In this document: positions 1 to 7,788 of the stretch, piece after piece
How positions within the stretch are numbered: position 1 is the first letter of the stretch
Layout of the letters: the number at the start of each line of letters is the position of its first letter
Source of the DNA: an uncultured Collinsella sp.
GTDB lineage: Bacteria; Actinomycetota; Coriobacteriia; Coriobacteriales; Coriobacteriaceae
Direction: 5' to 3'
Length of the DNA: 64,000 nt
NCBI GenBank assembly: GCA_900538305.1
Contig: UPXY01000005.1
Coordinates: 19,965 to 83,964, forward strand
Notes under the pieces: generated by a model
What the model saw: only the letters and a program-made list of their open reading frames with translations
Told to the model about the DNA's origin: nothing
Databases searched by the model: none
Translations under genes and position numbers: made by a program

Positions 1-1
1 G

Positions 2-157
2 CAACAAGCTGTGGAAGTCGAAGAGCTTGCGAGTGTGGAGCGGACGGTTCGCGAGCGCACGCGCGGTTCGCGTGCGAGGTTCATCGGCGCGATCGTCGGT
101 ATCGTGGTCGTGGTCGTGGCGATCGTGGTCGCAATCGTCGTGCTTCTGAACAAGTGA
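2..157 (+). CDS. C-terminal end of a membrane-anchored protein (partial)
   Basis: The window opens inside this gene; 51 residues and a TGA stop are visible. The visible part begins with a Glu-rich stretch, then an Arg-rich stretch (around RERTRGSRARF), and ends in a strongly hydrophobic Ile/Val run of about 20 residues closed by LLNK. This looks like a C-terminal membrane anchor with a basic cytoplasmic flank. No domain can be named because the rest lies outside the window. The next gene starts 46 bases downstream with its own ribosome-binding site, so the two may be co-transcribed. Confidence 0.6.
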   Translation, partial: QQAVEVEELASVERTVRERTRGSRARFIGAIVGIVVVVVAIVVAIVVLLNK

Positions 158-202
158 TTCCGCTGCCAGTGAATCTCTGGCTAAGAAGGAACGAGGCATC
201 TC

Positions 203-1339
203 GTGCTGTACAAGGATTTCCAAGGGTGCAAGCTTTCTGCGCTTGGTTTCGGTGCGATGCGCCTTCCCGTCCTGGGCGGGGACGACGGCGCGATCGACCA
301 AGCAGCGACCGAGGAGATGGTCGCCTACGCCATCGATCACGGGGTGAACTACTTCGATACCGCATGGGGCTACCACAACGGCACGTCCGAGGCAGCCATG
401 GGTCGCGCCCTCTCCGCCTACCCGAGAGACTCGTTCTACCTCGCCACGAAGTTTCCCGGCTACGACCTTTCGAACATGGATAAGGTCGAGGAGATTTTCG
501 AGGCGCAGCTCGAGCGCACGGGCGTGGAGTACTTCGACTTCTACCTCATTCACAATGTGTGCGAGCTCAATATCGATGAGTATCTCAACCCTGCACATGG
601 CATCATGCCGTACCTGCTTAAGCAGAAGGCAGCGGGGCGCATTCGTCATCTGGGCTTTTCCGCTCATGGAGCCATCCCTGTGATGGAGCGCTTCCTCGAG
701 GCGTACGGCGAGCATATGGAATTCTGCCAGATTCAGCTCAACTATCTCGACTGGGAGTTCCAGGACGCCAAGGGCAAGGTGGCGTTGTGCCGCGCGCACG
801 GGCTGCCCGTGTGGGTCATGGAGCCGGTACGTGGCGGTAAGCTCGCGAACCTTTCCCCAGAGGATGCGGAGAAGCTCGCTGCCCAGCGCCCGGATGAGAC
901 GCCCGTAGCCTGGGCGTTTCGTTTCGTGCAAAGCGTTCCCGAGGTGTGCGTGACGCTTTCCGGCATGTCAAACTTCGAGCAGCTTAAGCAGAACATCGCG
1001 ACGTTCGAGGAGGAGCGGCCGCTCACCGATGCCGACCGCGCCGTGCTCGACGAGATTGTTGCTGGCATGCTCTCGCAGGGAACGGTGCCGTGCACCGCCT
1101 GTCATTACTGCACGAGCCACTGCCCCATGGGGCTCGATATTCCGGATCTGCTCGCCCTCTACAACCAGCGCAAGCTCACCGGAAACGGCGACTTCATCTC
1201 GCGCATGCGCCTGCAGATCATGGATGAGGACAAGCGCCCGAGCGCGTGCATCGGCTGCGGCAGCTGTGCGGCGGTGTGCCCGCAGCAGATCGATATCCCG
1301 TCGGTACTCGCCGAGTTCGCGGCAGCCACCGCGCAATAG
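203..1339 (+). CDS. Aldo/keto reductase with C-terminal ferredoxin-type 4Fe-4S domain
   Basis: 378 residues, GTG start preceded by AAGGAA about 12 bases upstream. The N-terminal ~270 residues are an aldo/keto reductase TIM barrel: LGFGAMRLPVLGG near the start, then DTAWGYHNG with the family Asp and Tyr. The C-terminal ~90 residues carry two cysteine clusters, CTACHYCTSHCPMG (about residues 296-309) and CIGCGSCAAVCPQQ (from residue 349), typical of two [4Fe-4S] clusters. This is the common anaerobe form of the family, probably an NAD(P)H- or ferredoxin-linked carbonyl reductase. The substrate cannot be told from the sequence. It stands alone, followed by a long non-coding stretch. Confidence 0.9.
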   Translation: MLYKDFQGCKLSALGFGAMRLPVLGGDDGAIDQAATEEMVAYAIDHGVNYFDTAWGYHNGTSEAAMGRALSAYPRDSFYLATKFPGYDLSNMDKVEEIFEAQLERTGVEYFDFYLIHNVCELNIDEYLNPAHGIMPYLLKQKAAGRIRHLGFSAHGAIPVMERFLEAYGEHMEFCQIQLNYLDWEFQDAKGKVALCRAHGLPVWVMEPVRGGKLANLSPEDAEKLAAQRPDETPVAWAFRFVQSVPEVCVTLSGMSNFEQLKQNIATFEEERPLTDADRAVLDEIVAGMLSQGTVPCTACHYCTSHCPMGLDIPDLLALYNQRKLTGNGDFISRMRLQIMDEDKRPSACIGCGSCAAVCPQQIDIPSVLAEFAAATAQ

Positions 1340-1408
1340 CCGCTTGCCGATGCTTTCCTACCGTTGGCGAAGCGCGCGTATTTGGTTGTTTAGCGCCTGT
1401 TTGGGCGG

Positions 1409-1742
1409 GAACAAGGAGAGTGACAGACAGGGTCGCTTCAGAGAAGTAAGCGACGACCGAAGGAGGCGAGTCCAATGGGTTTAGAAGATCAACCGCAAGC
1501 GTTCGGGCTCGTTGCCTGCGGATTTGAGGCTTAGCTTTTGGGGTCTATGCCTGTAGCAACCCGTTGATTTCCGTCGCAGCATGGATTGAAGCCAACGAAG
1601 ATTCGCAGACCAGCTCGAAGGCATCTATAGCGGTTGGGGCTCCTTCCAGGGAAGGAAAGCCGAAGCTCGAGAGATGCTTGGGGTGAGTCCAAAGTACAGA
1701 ACATAGGGGCGGCATCGCAGAGGTGGTGCCGCCCTTCATTTT
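1409..1742 (+). promoter_or_regulatory. Candidate structured leader RNA, T-box-like but without a downstream gene
   Basis: About 330 bases with several strong hairpins: GTCGCTT/AAGCGAC at 1432-1454 with the loop containing CAGAGAAG, CCTTC/GAAGG near 1650, and a terminator-like hairpin at the end. The 3' part reads AACATAGGGGCGGCATCGC and is followed by a strand complementary to it. This resembles the T-box antiterminator/terminator arrangement (AGGGUGGNACCGCG), but the UGG that would pair with the tRNA acceptor end is CGG here. No gene follows on this strand. It may be a decayed T-box, another structured RNA, or chance resemblance. A covariance-model search would decide. Confidence 0.25.
1707..1742 (+). 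terminator. Rho-independent terminator-like hairpin
   Basis: GGGCGGCA (1707-1714) pairs perfectly with TGCCGCCC (1727-1734) and is followed by TTCATTTT. It would end any transcript of the structured region upstream. Confidence 0.6.
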
Positions 1743-1752
1743 GCGTGCCGAG

Positions 1753-1885
1753 CCGTGACAGCGGTGCCAGGGGTGACAGCGGTGCCAGGGGAAACTGTCA
1801 CATTTTCCTCGCCCAGAGCGTGATGGGAACAGGCGTGTGACAGTTTCCCCTGGCACCGCTGTCACCCCTGGCACCGCTGTCACGG
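1753..1885. repeat. Perfect 50-bp inverted repeat, each arm internally duplicated
   Basis: Left arm 1753-1802 and right arm 1836-1885 are perfect reverse complements, separated by 33 bases. Within each arm the unit GTGACAGCGGTGCCAGGGG occurs twice in direct order. No transposase lies nearby. It sits between the structured-RNA candidate and the convergent LUD gene and could act as a bidirectional terminator or be a small dispersed element. Confidence 0.9.
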
Positions 1886-1930
1886 CCTTCGGCAAGGGGG
1901 CGTGCGGCACAGTCCCGTCCCGTTTTACCC

Positions 1931-2581
1931 CTAGTAGCCGAGGTCCTCTCCGATGAGTACCACACGGATGCGGCCCTCATGGCGGCTGTGGCGCGTGACT
2001 ACCACGTTGCAGCACATGCAGCCGGCGGCATGGCACTCGGCGCAAGTGCCGGTGAGCTCGCATGGGGTGTTCGTGTGGAGGCGTGCGGCGTTGAGCGGGC
2101 AGGCTACGGTGCGGATGCGTTTGAGGCCCGCGTCTACATCTGCGACGAGCTTGTTCATTCCAACGAGCACCACCACGTGCGCGGGGCCATGGAGCAGAAG
2201 CGACAGGCGATCGCTGTTGCCATCGATGTTCACGAGCTCGCCGTCGAGGGTGAGGGCATTGGCGCTCATGAAGAACCACTCGGCCGAAGTTCGGTCCCGC
2301 CACATCTCGCGCTGCTCTTCGGGTGTTGAAGCGGCTGTGCGATCGAGCATGCGGTAGCAGTCGGCTGTCTCAAGTGCGGTTTTCATACCGGTCTCCTTGA
2401 ACGTTTCGCTGCCGCCCCAGGTCACGGAGTCGCCCTCGTGCATCCAGGAGCGAACGAGCTCCACAGCCTCTGAGCTCGTGGCGCAAAAGTAGCCGTCCAT
2501 GCCGTGGCGTTCCAGCTTCTTGATGACGGTTGCTGCGGTGGCGCGGTGCGCGGCGAGCACGGTCTCGGTTGTCTTCGGCAT
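1931..2581 (-). CDS. LUD-domain (lactate utilization family, DUF162) protein
   Basis: 216 residues. The start chosen at 2581 (MPKTTETVL) has AAAGGAAA just upstream; the frame stays open further upstream but that part is arginine-rich noise. The fold signature is clear: VTWGGSETFKETGM near residues 53-66, and the C-terminal cysteine-rich stretch with CELTGTCAECHAAGCMCC. LUD proteins include LutC/YkgG-type components of lactate oxidation. In anaerobes single-domain versions such as this are common and their substrate is not known. It is a single gene convergent with the repeat upstream. Confidence 0.85.
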   Translation of the reverse strand: MPKTTETVLAAHRATAATVIKKLERHGMDGYFCATSSEAVELVRSWMHEGDSVTWGGSETFKETGMKTALETADCYRMLDRTAASTPEEQREMWRDRTSAEWFFMSANALTLDGELVNIDGNSDRLSLLLHGPAHVVVLVGMNKLVADVDAGLKRIRTVACPLNAARLHTNTPCELTGTCAECHAAGCMCCNVVVTRHSRHEGRIRVVLIGEDLGY

Positions 2582-2864
2582 GGGCGTTTCCTTTCGATCG
2601 GCGTCGTATCGGACGAGGCCTATGGTACGGGAAATGCCGTCGTCGCGCTTGTGCGATTTCGTCCGCACGGGATGGGTGGCCGCGCAGGCTCGGCCGATGT
2701 ACAAAGGTGCCCGGCTAATGTGCGAGGGTGTTCGGCCGCGCAAATCCGGCCGATGCACGGGGTGGGCAGTTTTCTTTACCCTCATTGTCAACCGAGGTGA
2801 TGGGTGTGCGTCCGTCTGGGTATGATGGATTGAGCCGGTTGAACGCGGACGAAGGATCGAGGTC

Positions 2865-3539
2865 ATGACGAAAGCATTATGGGGACTCCTGCGCGAAAAC
2901 AGGCGCGTGGTGATCGTGGCGGCATGCGCCATCGTGTTCCTGACGCTTTTGGAAGATGTTTTGGAAGGCGACCTCATCAGGCTCGATGAGGCGGCGTACG
3001 TACTCATCGTCGAGCATCTGCGCGCCGATTGGCTCACGCCCATCATGGAATCCATCTCGGCGCTCGCCTCGCCCGTTATCCTCATGGTGATGCTCTTGCT
3101 CATCGTGGCTTTCGCGCCGGGCAGGAGGCCGGGGGCGTGCTGCGCGCTCAACCTCGCGCTCGTGGTAGTTCTCAATCAGGTGCTCAAATTCATCGTACAG
3201 CGTCCTCGCCCAGAGGGCTTTCGACTCGCCGCCGAGACAGGCTTCAGCTTCCCTTCAGGCCATTCGATGGCTGCGATGGCGTTTTTCGGCCTGCTCATCT
3301 GGATGGTTTGGCGCTATGAGCGCGACCGCGCGGTGCGTATCGGCTGCTCGGTTGCGCTGGCAGTGCTCATCGTGGCGGTAGGCGTGAGCCGAATCTATTT
3401 GGGTGTTCACTATGCTTCCGATGTGGTGGCAGGCTTTTGCGCGAGCCTCGCCTGGCTCGCCTTCTACACGCGCGTGGTGGCGCCGCTCTTTCTGGGCGAG
3501 ACGCCATCGCGGGATGTGGTGGAGGAGGCTGGGGAATAG
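2865..3539 (+). CDS. PAP2-family membrane phosphatase
   Basis: 224 residues with about five or six membrane segments. The three PAP2 phosphatase signatures are present in order: KFIVQRPRP (KxxxxxxRP), FPSGHSMAAMAFFG (PSGH) and SRIYLGVHYASDVVAG (SRxxxxxHxxxD), so the active-site Lys, Arg, His, His and Asp are intact. Such enzymes dephosphorylate undecaprenyl pyrophosphate or phosphatidic-acid-like lipids. The exact substrate is not visible. It starts at ATG behind a GAGGT ribosome-binding site; a TATGAT-like -10 lies at 2821-2826. Confidence 0.88.
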   Translation: MTKALWGLLRENRRVVIVAACAIVFLTLLEDVLEGDLIRLDEAAYVLIVEHLRADWLTPIMESISALASPVILMVMLLLIVAFAPGRRPGACCALNLALVVVLNQVLKFIVQRPRPEGFRLAAETGFSFPSGHSMAAMAFFGLLIWMVWRYERDRAVRIGCSVALAVLIVAVGVSRIYLGVHYASDVVAGFCASLAWLAFYTRVVAPLFLGETPSRDVVEEAGE

Positions 3540-3726
3540 ACCTTGGGAGGCGGGCTCGGGAAAGCGCCCGACAGGTGAAGGCGCCTCGGTGCCAGGGGCG
3601 CTCGGTTGCCTTATCGTGCTTCTGGTTTTCCTGCGGCTGCACCCCGCACTCGCTATACTGATTCATCAGTAAAACGGCGCGGGGATGATGCTCCTCGCAT
3701 AGCCCAGACGAGAAACGCGAGGCCCC

Positions 3727-4866
3727 ATGGACCAGAGCCTATTCACCTACGACATCATCGCCGAGGACCCCAAGACGCATGCGCGTGCTGGCGTGCTGCA
3801 TACCCCGCACGGCGATATCGAGACGCCCATTTTCATGCCGGTGGGTACGCGCGCTACGGTGAAGGGCGTGCCGTGGGAGACGGTCAAGGACCTGGGCGCG
3901 CAGATCGTCCTCTCGAATACGTATCACCTGGCCATGCGCCCCGGTGCCGACCTCATTGCCGAGATGGGTGGTCTTCACAGCTTCATGAACTGGCACGGAC
4001 CTATCCTCACGGACTCCGGTGGGTTCCAGGTGTTCAGCCACTCGGATGCCGTGAAGCTCACGAACGAGGGCGTGCGTTTCATCGCAACGGACTACGACGG
4101 TAGCCACGTGTTCTGGACGCCCGAGGACAACATGGCTATCGCTCAGAAGCTCGGCAGCGACATTTGCATGCAGCTCGATCAGTGCATCGGCTATCCCGTG
4201 GAACGCCGCGACGTCGAGCGTTCGACCGACCTCTCGAGTCGCTGGGCAGAGCGCTGCTATAAGGCGCACACCCGTCCCGACCAGGCGCTATTCGGCATCG
4301 TGCAAGGCGGCATGCACATGGATCTGCGTGTGAAAAGCCTGCAGCGGCTCGAAGACATGGGCGATTTTCCCGGCTACGGCATTGGCGGCTACTCGGTGGG
4401 CGAGAGCCACGAGATCATGTTCGAGACGCTTGCGCCGCTTGCCTCCGAGTACATGCCGCGTACTAAACCGCGCTACCTCATGGGTGTCGGCAACCCCACC
4501 ACGCTCGTACGCGGTGTGGCTTGCGGTATCGATATGTTCGACTGCGTGCTGCCCACGCGCACTGGCCGCATGGGCACGGCATTCTCGAGCGAGGGGCGCC
4601 TGAACTTCCGCAATGCCCGGTTCGCCCGCGATGCGCGCCCCATCGACGAGCGGTGCACGTGCTCCGTCTGCACTGGCGGCTACACACGTGCCCACATTCG
4701 CCACATGGTTGCGCAGAAGGAGATGCTCGGCGGTATCCTGCTCTCCATGCACAACATTTACTACCTGCTCGATCTCATGCGTCGCGCGCGCCAGGCAATT
4801 ATCGAAGGCCGCTACGAGGCCTTTGTGCGTGCATGGATGGACTCGCCGGCAGCTGCGGATTACTGA
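3727..4866 (+). CDS. tgt: Queuine tRNA-ribosyltransferase
   Basis: 379 residues, the usual length. It exchanges guanine 34 of tRNAs with GUN anticodons for preQ1, the key step of queuosine formation. DSGGFQVFS begins at residue 96 with the catalytic Asp, FDCVLPTR around residue 271 holds the nucleophile Asp, and the zinc site is CTCSVC (C310, C312, C315) plus His342 of MHNIYYLLDL. FGIVQGG and GIGGYSVGE are also present. A TATACT -10-like box lies at 3654-3659. No queuosine biosynthesis neighbours (queA, yajC) are in the window. Its 3' end faces a palindromic repeat. Confidence 0.97.
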   Translation: MDQSLFTYDIIAEDPKTHARAGVLHTPHGDIETPIFMPVGTRATVKGVPWETVKDLGAQIVLSNTYHLAMRPGADLIAEMGGLHSFMNWHGPILTDSGGFQVFSHSDAVKLTNEGVRFIATDYDGSHVFWTPEDNMAIAQKLGSDICMQLDQCIGYPVERRDVERSTDLSSRWAERCYKAHTRPDQALFGIVQGGMHMDLRVKSLQRLEDMGDFPGYGIGGYSVGESHEIMFETLAPLASEYMPRTKPRYLMGVGNPTTLVRGVACGIDMFDCVLPTRTGRMGTAFSSEGRLNFRNARFARDARPIDERCTCSVCTGGYTRAHIRHMVAQKEMLGGILLSMHNIYYLLDLMRRARQAIIEGRYEAFVRAWMDSPAAADY

Positions 4867-4886
4867 CGGCGCCCACTAGGTCGTGG

Positions 4887-4954
4887 CATGTAACATAACC
4901 CCAGGGGTTTTTTAACATGAACATGTTAAAAAACCCCTGGGGTTATGTTACATG
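4887..4954. repeat. Dispersed ACCCCAGGGGT palindrome, head-to-head double copy
   Basis: Arms 4887-4919 and 4922-4954 are perfect 33-bp reverse complements separated by two bases. Each arm is itself a copy of the imperfect palindromic unit (core ACCCCAGGGG) seen at 32757, 35042, 36796, 39519 and 63924. It lies between convergent tgt and the CotH gene and overlaps the last codon and stop of the CotH gene. It probably serves as a bidirectional terminator. Confidence 0.9.
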
Positions 4955-6372
4955 TCTCGCTCGCCGGTCTCGGCCGTCTCGTCGAGGTCGGCAAGCTCGC
5001 CCATATCCTCGAGTGCGATTGCGGAAGCGTCGACGAGCGCCCCTGGCTCAGCCCGCTGCCCCTCATGCGTCGGGGGAATCGCGCCCTCGAGCTGGCCACG
5101 AATGCTTTCGGCTCGCAACAGGCAGAACATCTCGATGGTGTCCACGCCTACGAGGAATTCCTCGTAGGTGCAAAACGCCGTGGGATCTTCCGCAACGTAG
5201 GGTGCGATAAGCTCGCGCATGCGGGCGATGGTTTCGGATAAGCGCCCGCTCTCAACGTAGTTGGCGACCAACTGATCAAGATAGTCGTGGTAGCGCGCCC
5301 GGTACTCCTCATGCGCCATGAGGTTCGTGAAGAGCGGGCGCTCAGCGAGTACCTCGGGCGCGGCGGGCTCGTCGATGGGAAGGTTCACATAGGTGCCGAC
5401 GTCATCGGGGAGCTCCGGACGCCCGAGCGCATACGTGCCGAAGGCGAGGTTGTAGTCCCACGGCAGCATCGAGATGCGCCCCGCGTCTTCGTAGAGCAAG
5501 TAGTTGTGGCCGGTGCTTCCCAGGTAGCTATCGAGGTTCGCGACGAAGGCCTGTACGGCGAAGTAGCGCAGCGTTGCGTCGACATCGACGTAGCGTTCGA
5601 GGTTCTCGCCAGAGGCGAGCCCTTCAAGCGCTCGGATGAGCCTTCGTTTGCCTGCTTCGTCTACATCGAGCTGCGCCTCGTCGAAGATCCCAGGGTAGAG
5701 CGACGGGTCATCGCCGATGTAACGCAGGGCGACGTCAGCGTTCTCATTCTCTAGTGAGCGATAATCGGGTTTGTAAAGCGCGCCGTGGTCTGCACCCCAT
5801 ACACGGTCTGCGAACGCATCTTCGGCGTCTTCGACGGCCAAGAAGAGACCCCAAGGCTCGCCGTTTACCATGACCTGCGTAAATGCGGTTGCAGGCGCGG
5901 GGACGCCCATGAAGCGCATCATGTCATAGGTGAGGTAATTCTTGAGATAGCTGTTGTCTTGGAAGGCTGCGTCGAGCGAGAGCTTATCGAGGCCGTGATA
6001 GGTGGTGTTGCGGTCGTAGTGGTCGAACTCGATCTTCAAGCTATAGCGCGAAAGGCCGCGGCGCGAGATGTGCCCAACCGAGTTGTTCCCCTTGGCGCGC
6101 AGCCCCACGCCCGTGATGCGCTCGCCGTCGATGACGACGTCGGCTTGGGTGTACTCCTCTTCCGGCGCCGAAGCGATGAACGCGTCCCAGTCCTCGACCT
6201 CGATGTTGACGGTGTGCACGCGGGAATCGTCGAAGAGGAGGTCGAGATAGGTGTTGGGTCGCGCGGGCGCGATGACGCCGACAGATCCCGCCCAGGCAAG
6301 CAGGCAGGCGGCGCCCGTCGAGAGTACGAGCGCGAAGATGCAGATGACGTCTATGTGGCGGTTCCTGATCAT
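4948..6372 (-). CDS. CotH-family protein kinase, membrane-anchored or secreted
   Basis: 474 residues. An N-terminal hydrophobic segment (about residues 9-35) acts as signal or anchor, so the domain is outside the membrane. The CotH kinase fold is recognisable: VGLRAKGNNSVGH (nucleotide-binding loop region, ~residues 89-101), GLDKLSLDAAFQDNSYL, a PWGLFLAVED stretch, then GHNYLLYEDAGRISMLPWDYNLAFG with the metal-binding Asp. In Bacillus, CotH is an atypical kinase that phosphorylates the repetitive coat proteins CotB and CotG. It is the last gene of a four-gene minus-strand unit with DUF4956, VTC and RsgI-like proteins. The stop codon and final Met come from the right arm of an inserted palindrome. 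Confidence 0.85.
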   Translation of the reverse strand: MIRNRHIDVICIFALVLSTGAACLLAWAGSVGVIAPARPNTYLDLLFDDSRVHTVNIEVEDWDAFIASAPEEEYTQADVVIDGERITGVGLRAKGNNSVGHISRRGLSRYSLKIEFDHYDRNTTYHGLDKLSLDAAFQDNSYLKNYLTYDMMRFMGVPAPATAFTQVMVNGEPWGLFLAVEDAEDAFADRVWGADHGALYKPDYRSLENENADVALRYIGDDPSLYPGIFDEAQLDVDEAGKRRLIRALEGLASGENLERYVDVDATLRYFAVQAFVANLDSYLGSTGHNYLLYEDAGRISMLPWDYNLAFGTYALGRPELPDDVGTYVNLPIDEPAAPEVLAERPLFTNLMAHEEYRARYHDYLDQLVANYVESGRLSETIARMRELIAPYVAEDPTAFCTYEEFLVGVDTIEMFCLLRAESIRGQLEGAIPPTHEGQRAEPGALVDASAIALEDMGELADLDETAETGERDM

Positions 6373-6414
6373 GGGCGTTCCGCTTGCTTCCGTGCTTTCG
6401 GGTTGGTGCCTTTG

Positions 6415-7089
6415 CTATCCGAGGTAATCGCCGTTGTATGACACGAGCGCCGCGTCGGTGACGCCTTCGAGTGCGTCGAGCTCGTCGACAAGCGCCGCCC
6501 CGCCTTCCTTGAGTCGCAGCTCAAAGGTGAGCTCTACGCTTCCGCCGTGCACGTTCTTCGCCTTGAGGGCATGCCGGGCGGCGCGCGCCTCGATTGCCGT
6601 GATGACATTTTGCTCCGCGCTTTCGCCTTCAAGGTGCACCACGAGCATGTATGGCCGGTCATCGGTCTTGCGGTCCGCGAACATGAGAAGCACGAGCCCG
6701 ATGAACACCGCGCCAAAGATAGCGAGGAAGAGCAAGCCCGCGGCGAGCACGATGCCCGTTGCGATGCACCAGAAGAGGAACACGAGGTCGAGCGGTTCTT
6801 TGATGGGCGCGCGGAAGCGCACGATGGAGAGGGCGCCCACCATGCCGAGCGAGAGCAGCACATTGCTTGAGACGGCGAGAATCACGAGGGTCGTGATGAG
6901 GGTGAGCGCCACGAGCGTCACGCCGAATGACGTGGAGTACATGACCGCGCTCGACGTCTTCCGGTAGATCAGGAAGATGAAGAGACCGATCCCGCAGGCG
7001 AGCAGCATCGCCACGATGGCGTCGATAAGCGGCACGGCTCCCATGCGGTCGAGGAATGCCGAGGTGAAGATGTCGTCGAACGTAACCAT
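6415..7089 (-). CDS. DUF4956 membrane protein
   Basis: 224 residues: about four membrane segments in the first ~140 residues, with the conserved stretch GMVGALSIVRFRAPIKEP between segments, then a cytoplasmic C-terminal domain of alternating strands (LVVHLEGESAEQN onward). This matches the DUF4956 family, of unknown function but repeatedly found beside VTC-domain and CotH proteins (my recollection of genome neighbourhoods). It lies 18 bases after the VTC gene and 42 bases before the CotH gene, so the three are almost surely one transcript. Confidence 0.82.
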   Translation of the reverse strand: MVTFDDIFTSAFLDRMGAVPLIDAIVAMLLACGIGLFIFLIYRKTSSAVMYSTSFGVTLVALTLITTLVILAVSSNVLLSLGMVGALSIVRFRAPIKEPLDLVFLFWCIATGIVLAAGLLFLAIFGAVFIGLVLLMFADRKTDDRPYMLVVHLEGESAEQNVITAIEARAARHALKAKNVHGGSVELTFELRLKEGGAALVDELDALEGVTDAALVSYNGDYLG

Positions 7090-7107
7090 GGATTGCCTTT
7101 CTTAGTA

Positions 7108-7785
7108 TCACTCGTATCGGCGTCCCAGCGCGTATTTCGAGTATGCGCTGCGCACCGCGCCCGGGGTCTCGATCGCGGCGCGGACGATATCGGGTAGGAA
7201 TGCGTCGAACTTCACCTCGAGGAGCACGCGGCCTGGGTCGATGGGGATGAGCGGGATGCTTGGATCGAGGAGGGCGCGCGGGTTCGGGCTCGATGCGATG
7301 TGCGAGTCGATCGTGAGGCGCACGTTGCCCGGCGCGTAGGTGAATGCTTCACGCCGGTAGCACACGACGGATGCCGCGCGCAGGAGATACGCTTCCTGCC
7401 TGCCGTGGAATTCACGTTTGACCGGGTGATCGCATGACTCCCAAGCAAGGGGTGCCCGGCCATCGTTGACGAGTTCCTGTGCCTCTTCGGGCGAAAGGGG
7501 ACAGGAGCTCTTCTCGCTCGAGCCGGCGTGCTTCGCCTTCTTTTCCAAACGGAGCGTACCGCCCTCGCCATAGGTGCGCAGCCGCCATTTCTCGCGCCGG
7601 CTGACGCCCTCCTTGTTTTGGCGGAGCAGAGCGTCGTCGGGTGTGTCGAAATACAGGCTGCGCACGGTGTAGGAGCCGTCCGTGCCCGCATGGCGGTCGC
7701 GCGCGAAAAGCGTCGAGAAGCGCCGTGCGAGCACATGAGCGTCTATCGGCGAGATGAGGTACTTCAGCTCATGACGGATCGACAT
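7108..7785 (-). CDS. VTC-domain polyphosphate polymerase-like protein
   Basis: 225 residues, entirely the VTC catalytic tunnel domain. Signatures in order: RHELKYLI at the N-terminus, VRSLYFDT, REKWRLRTYG, LRLEKK, CYRREAF, VRLTIDS, VLLEVKFD and SKYALGR at the C-terminus. The basic residues and the Glu/Lys pairs of the triphosphate-tunnel fold are present. Eukaryotic VTC4 makes polyphosphate from ATP; the bacterial single-domain relatives are thought to do the same or to handle other triphosphates, so polymerase activity is inference. It starts only three bases after the stop of the upstream RsgI-like gene. Confidence 0.87.
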   Translation of the reverse strand: MSIRHELKYLISPIDAHVLARRFSTLFARDRHAGTDGSYTVRSLYFDTPDDALLRQNKEGVSRREKWRLRTYGEGGTLRLEKKAKHAGSSEKSSCPLSPEEAQELVNDGRAPLAWESCDHPVKREFHGRQEAYLLRAASVVCYRREAFTYAPGNVRLTIDSHIASSPNPRALLDPSIPLIPIDPGRVLLEVKFDAFLPDIVRAAIETPGAVRSAYSKYALGRRYE

Positions 7786-7788
7786 GGG

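Noticed and set aside
1409..1742. RNase P RNA, tmRNA or SRP RNA
   Set aside because: Partial look-alikes (GAAGGAAAGCC, ACAGAA) occur, but the conserved cores of these RNAs are not present in the right order.
1753..1885. Insertion sequence
   Set aside because: No transposase frame, no target-site duplication that I can see, and only 33 bases between the arms.
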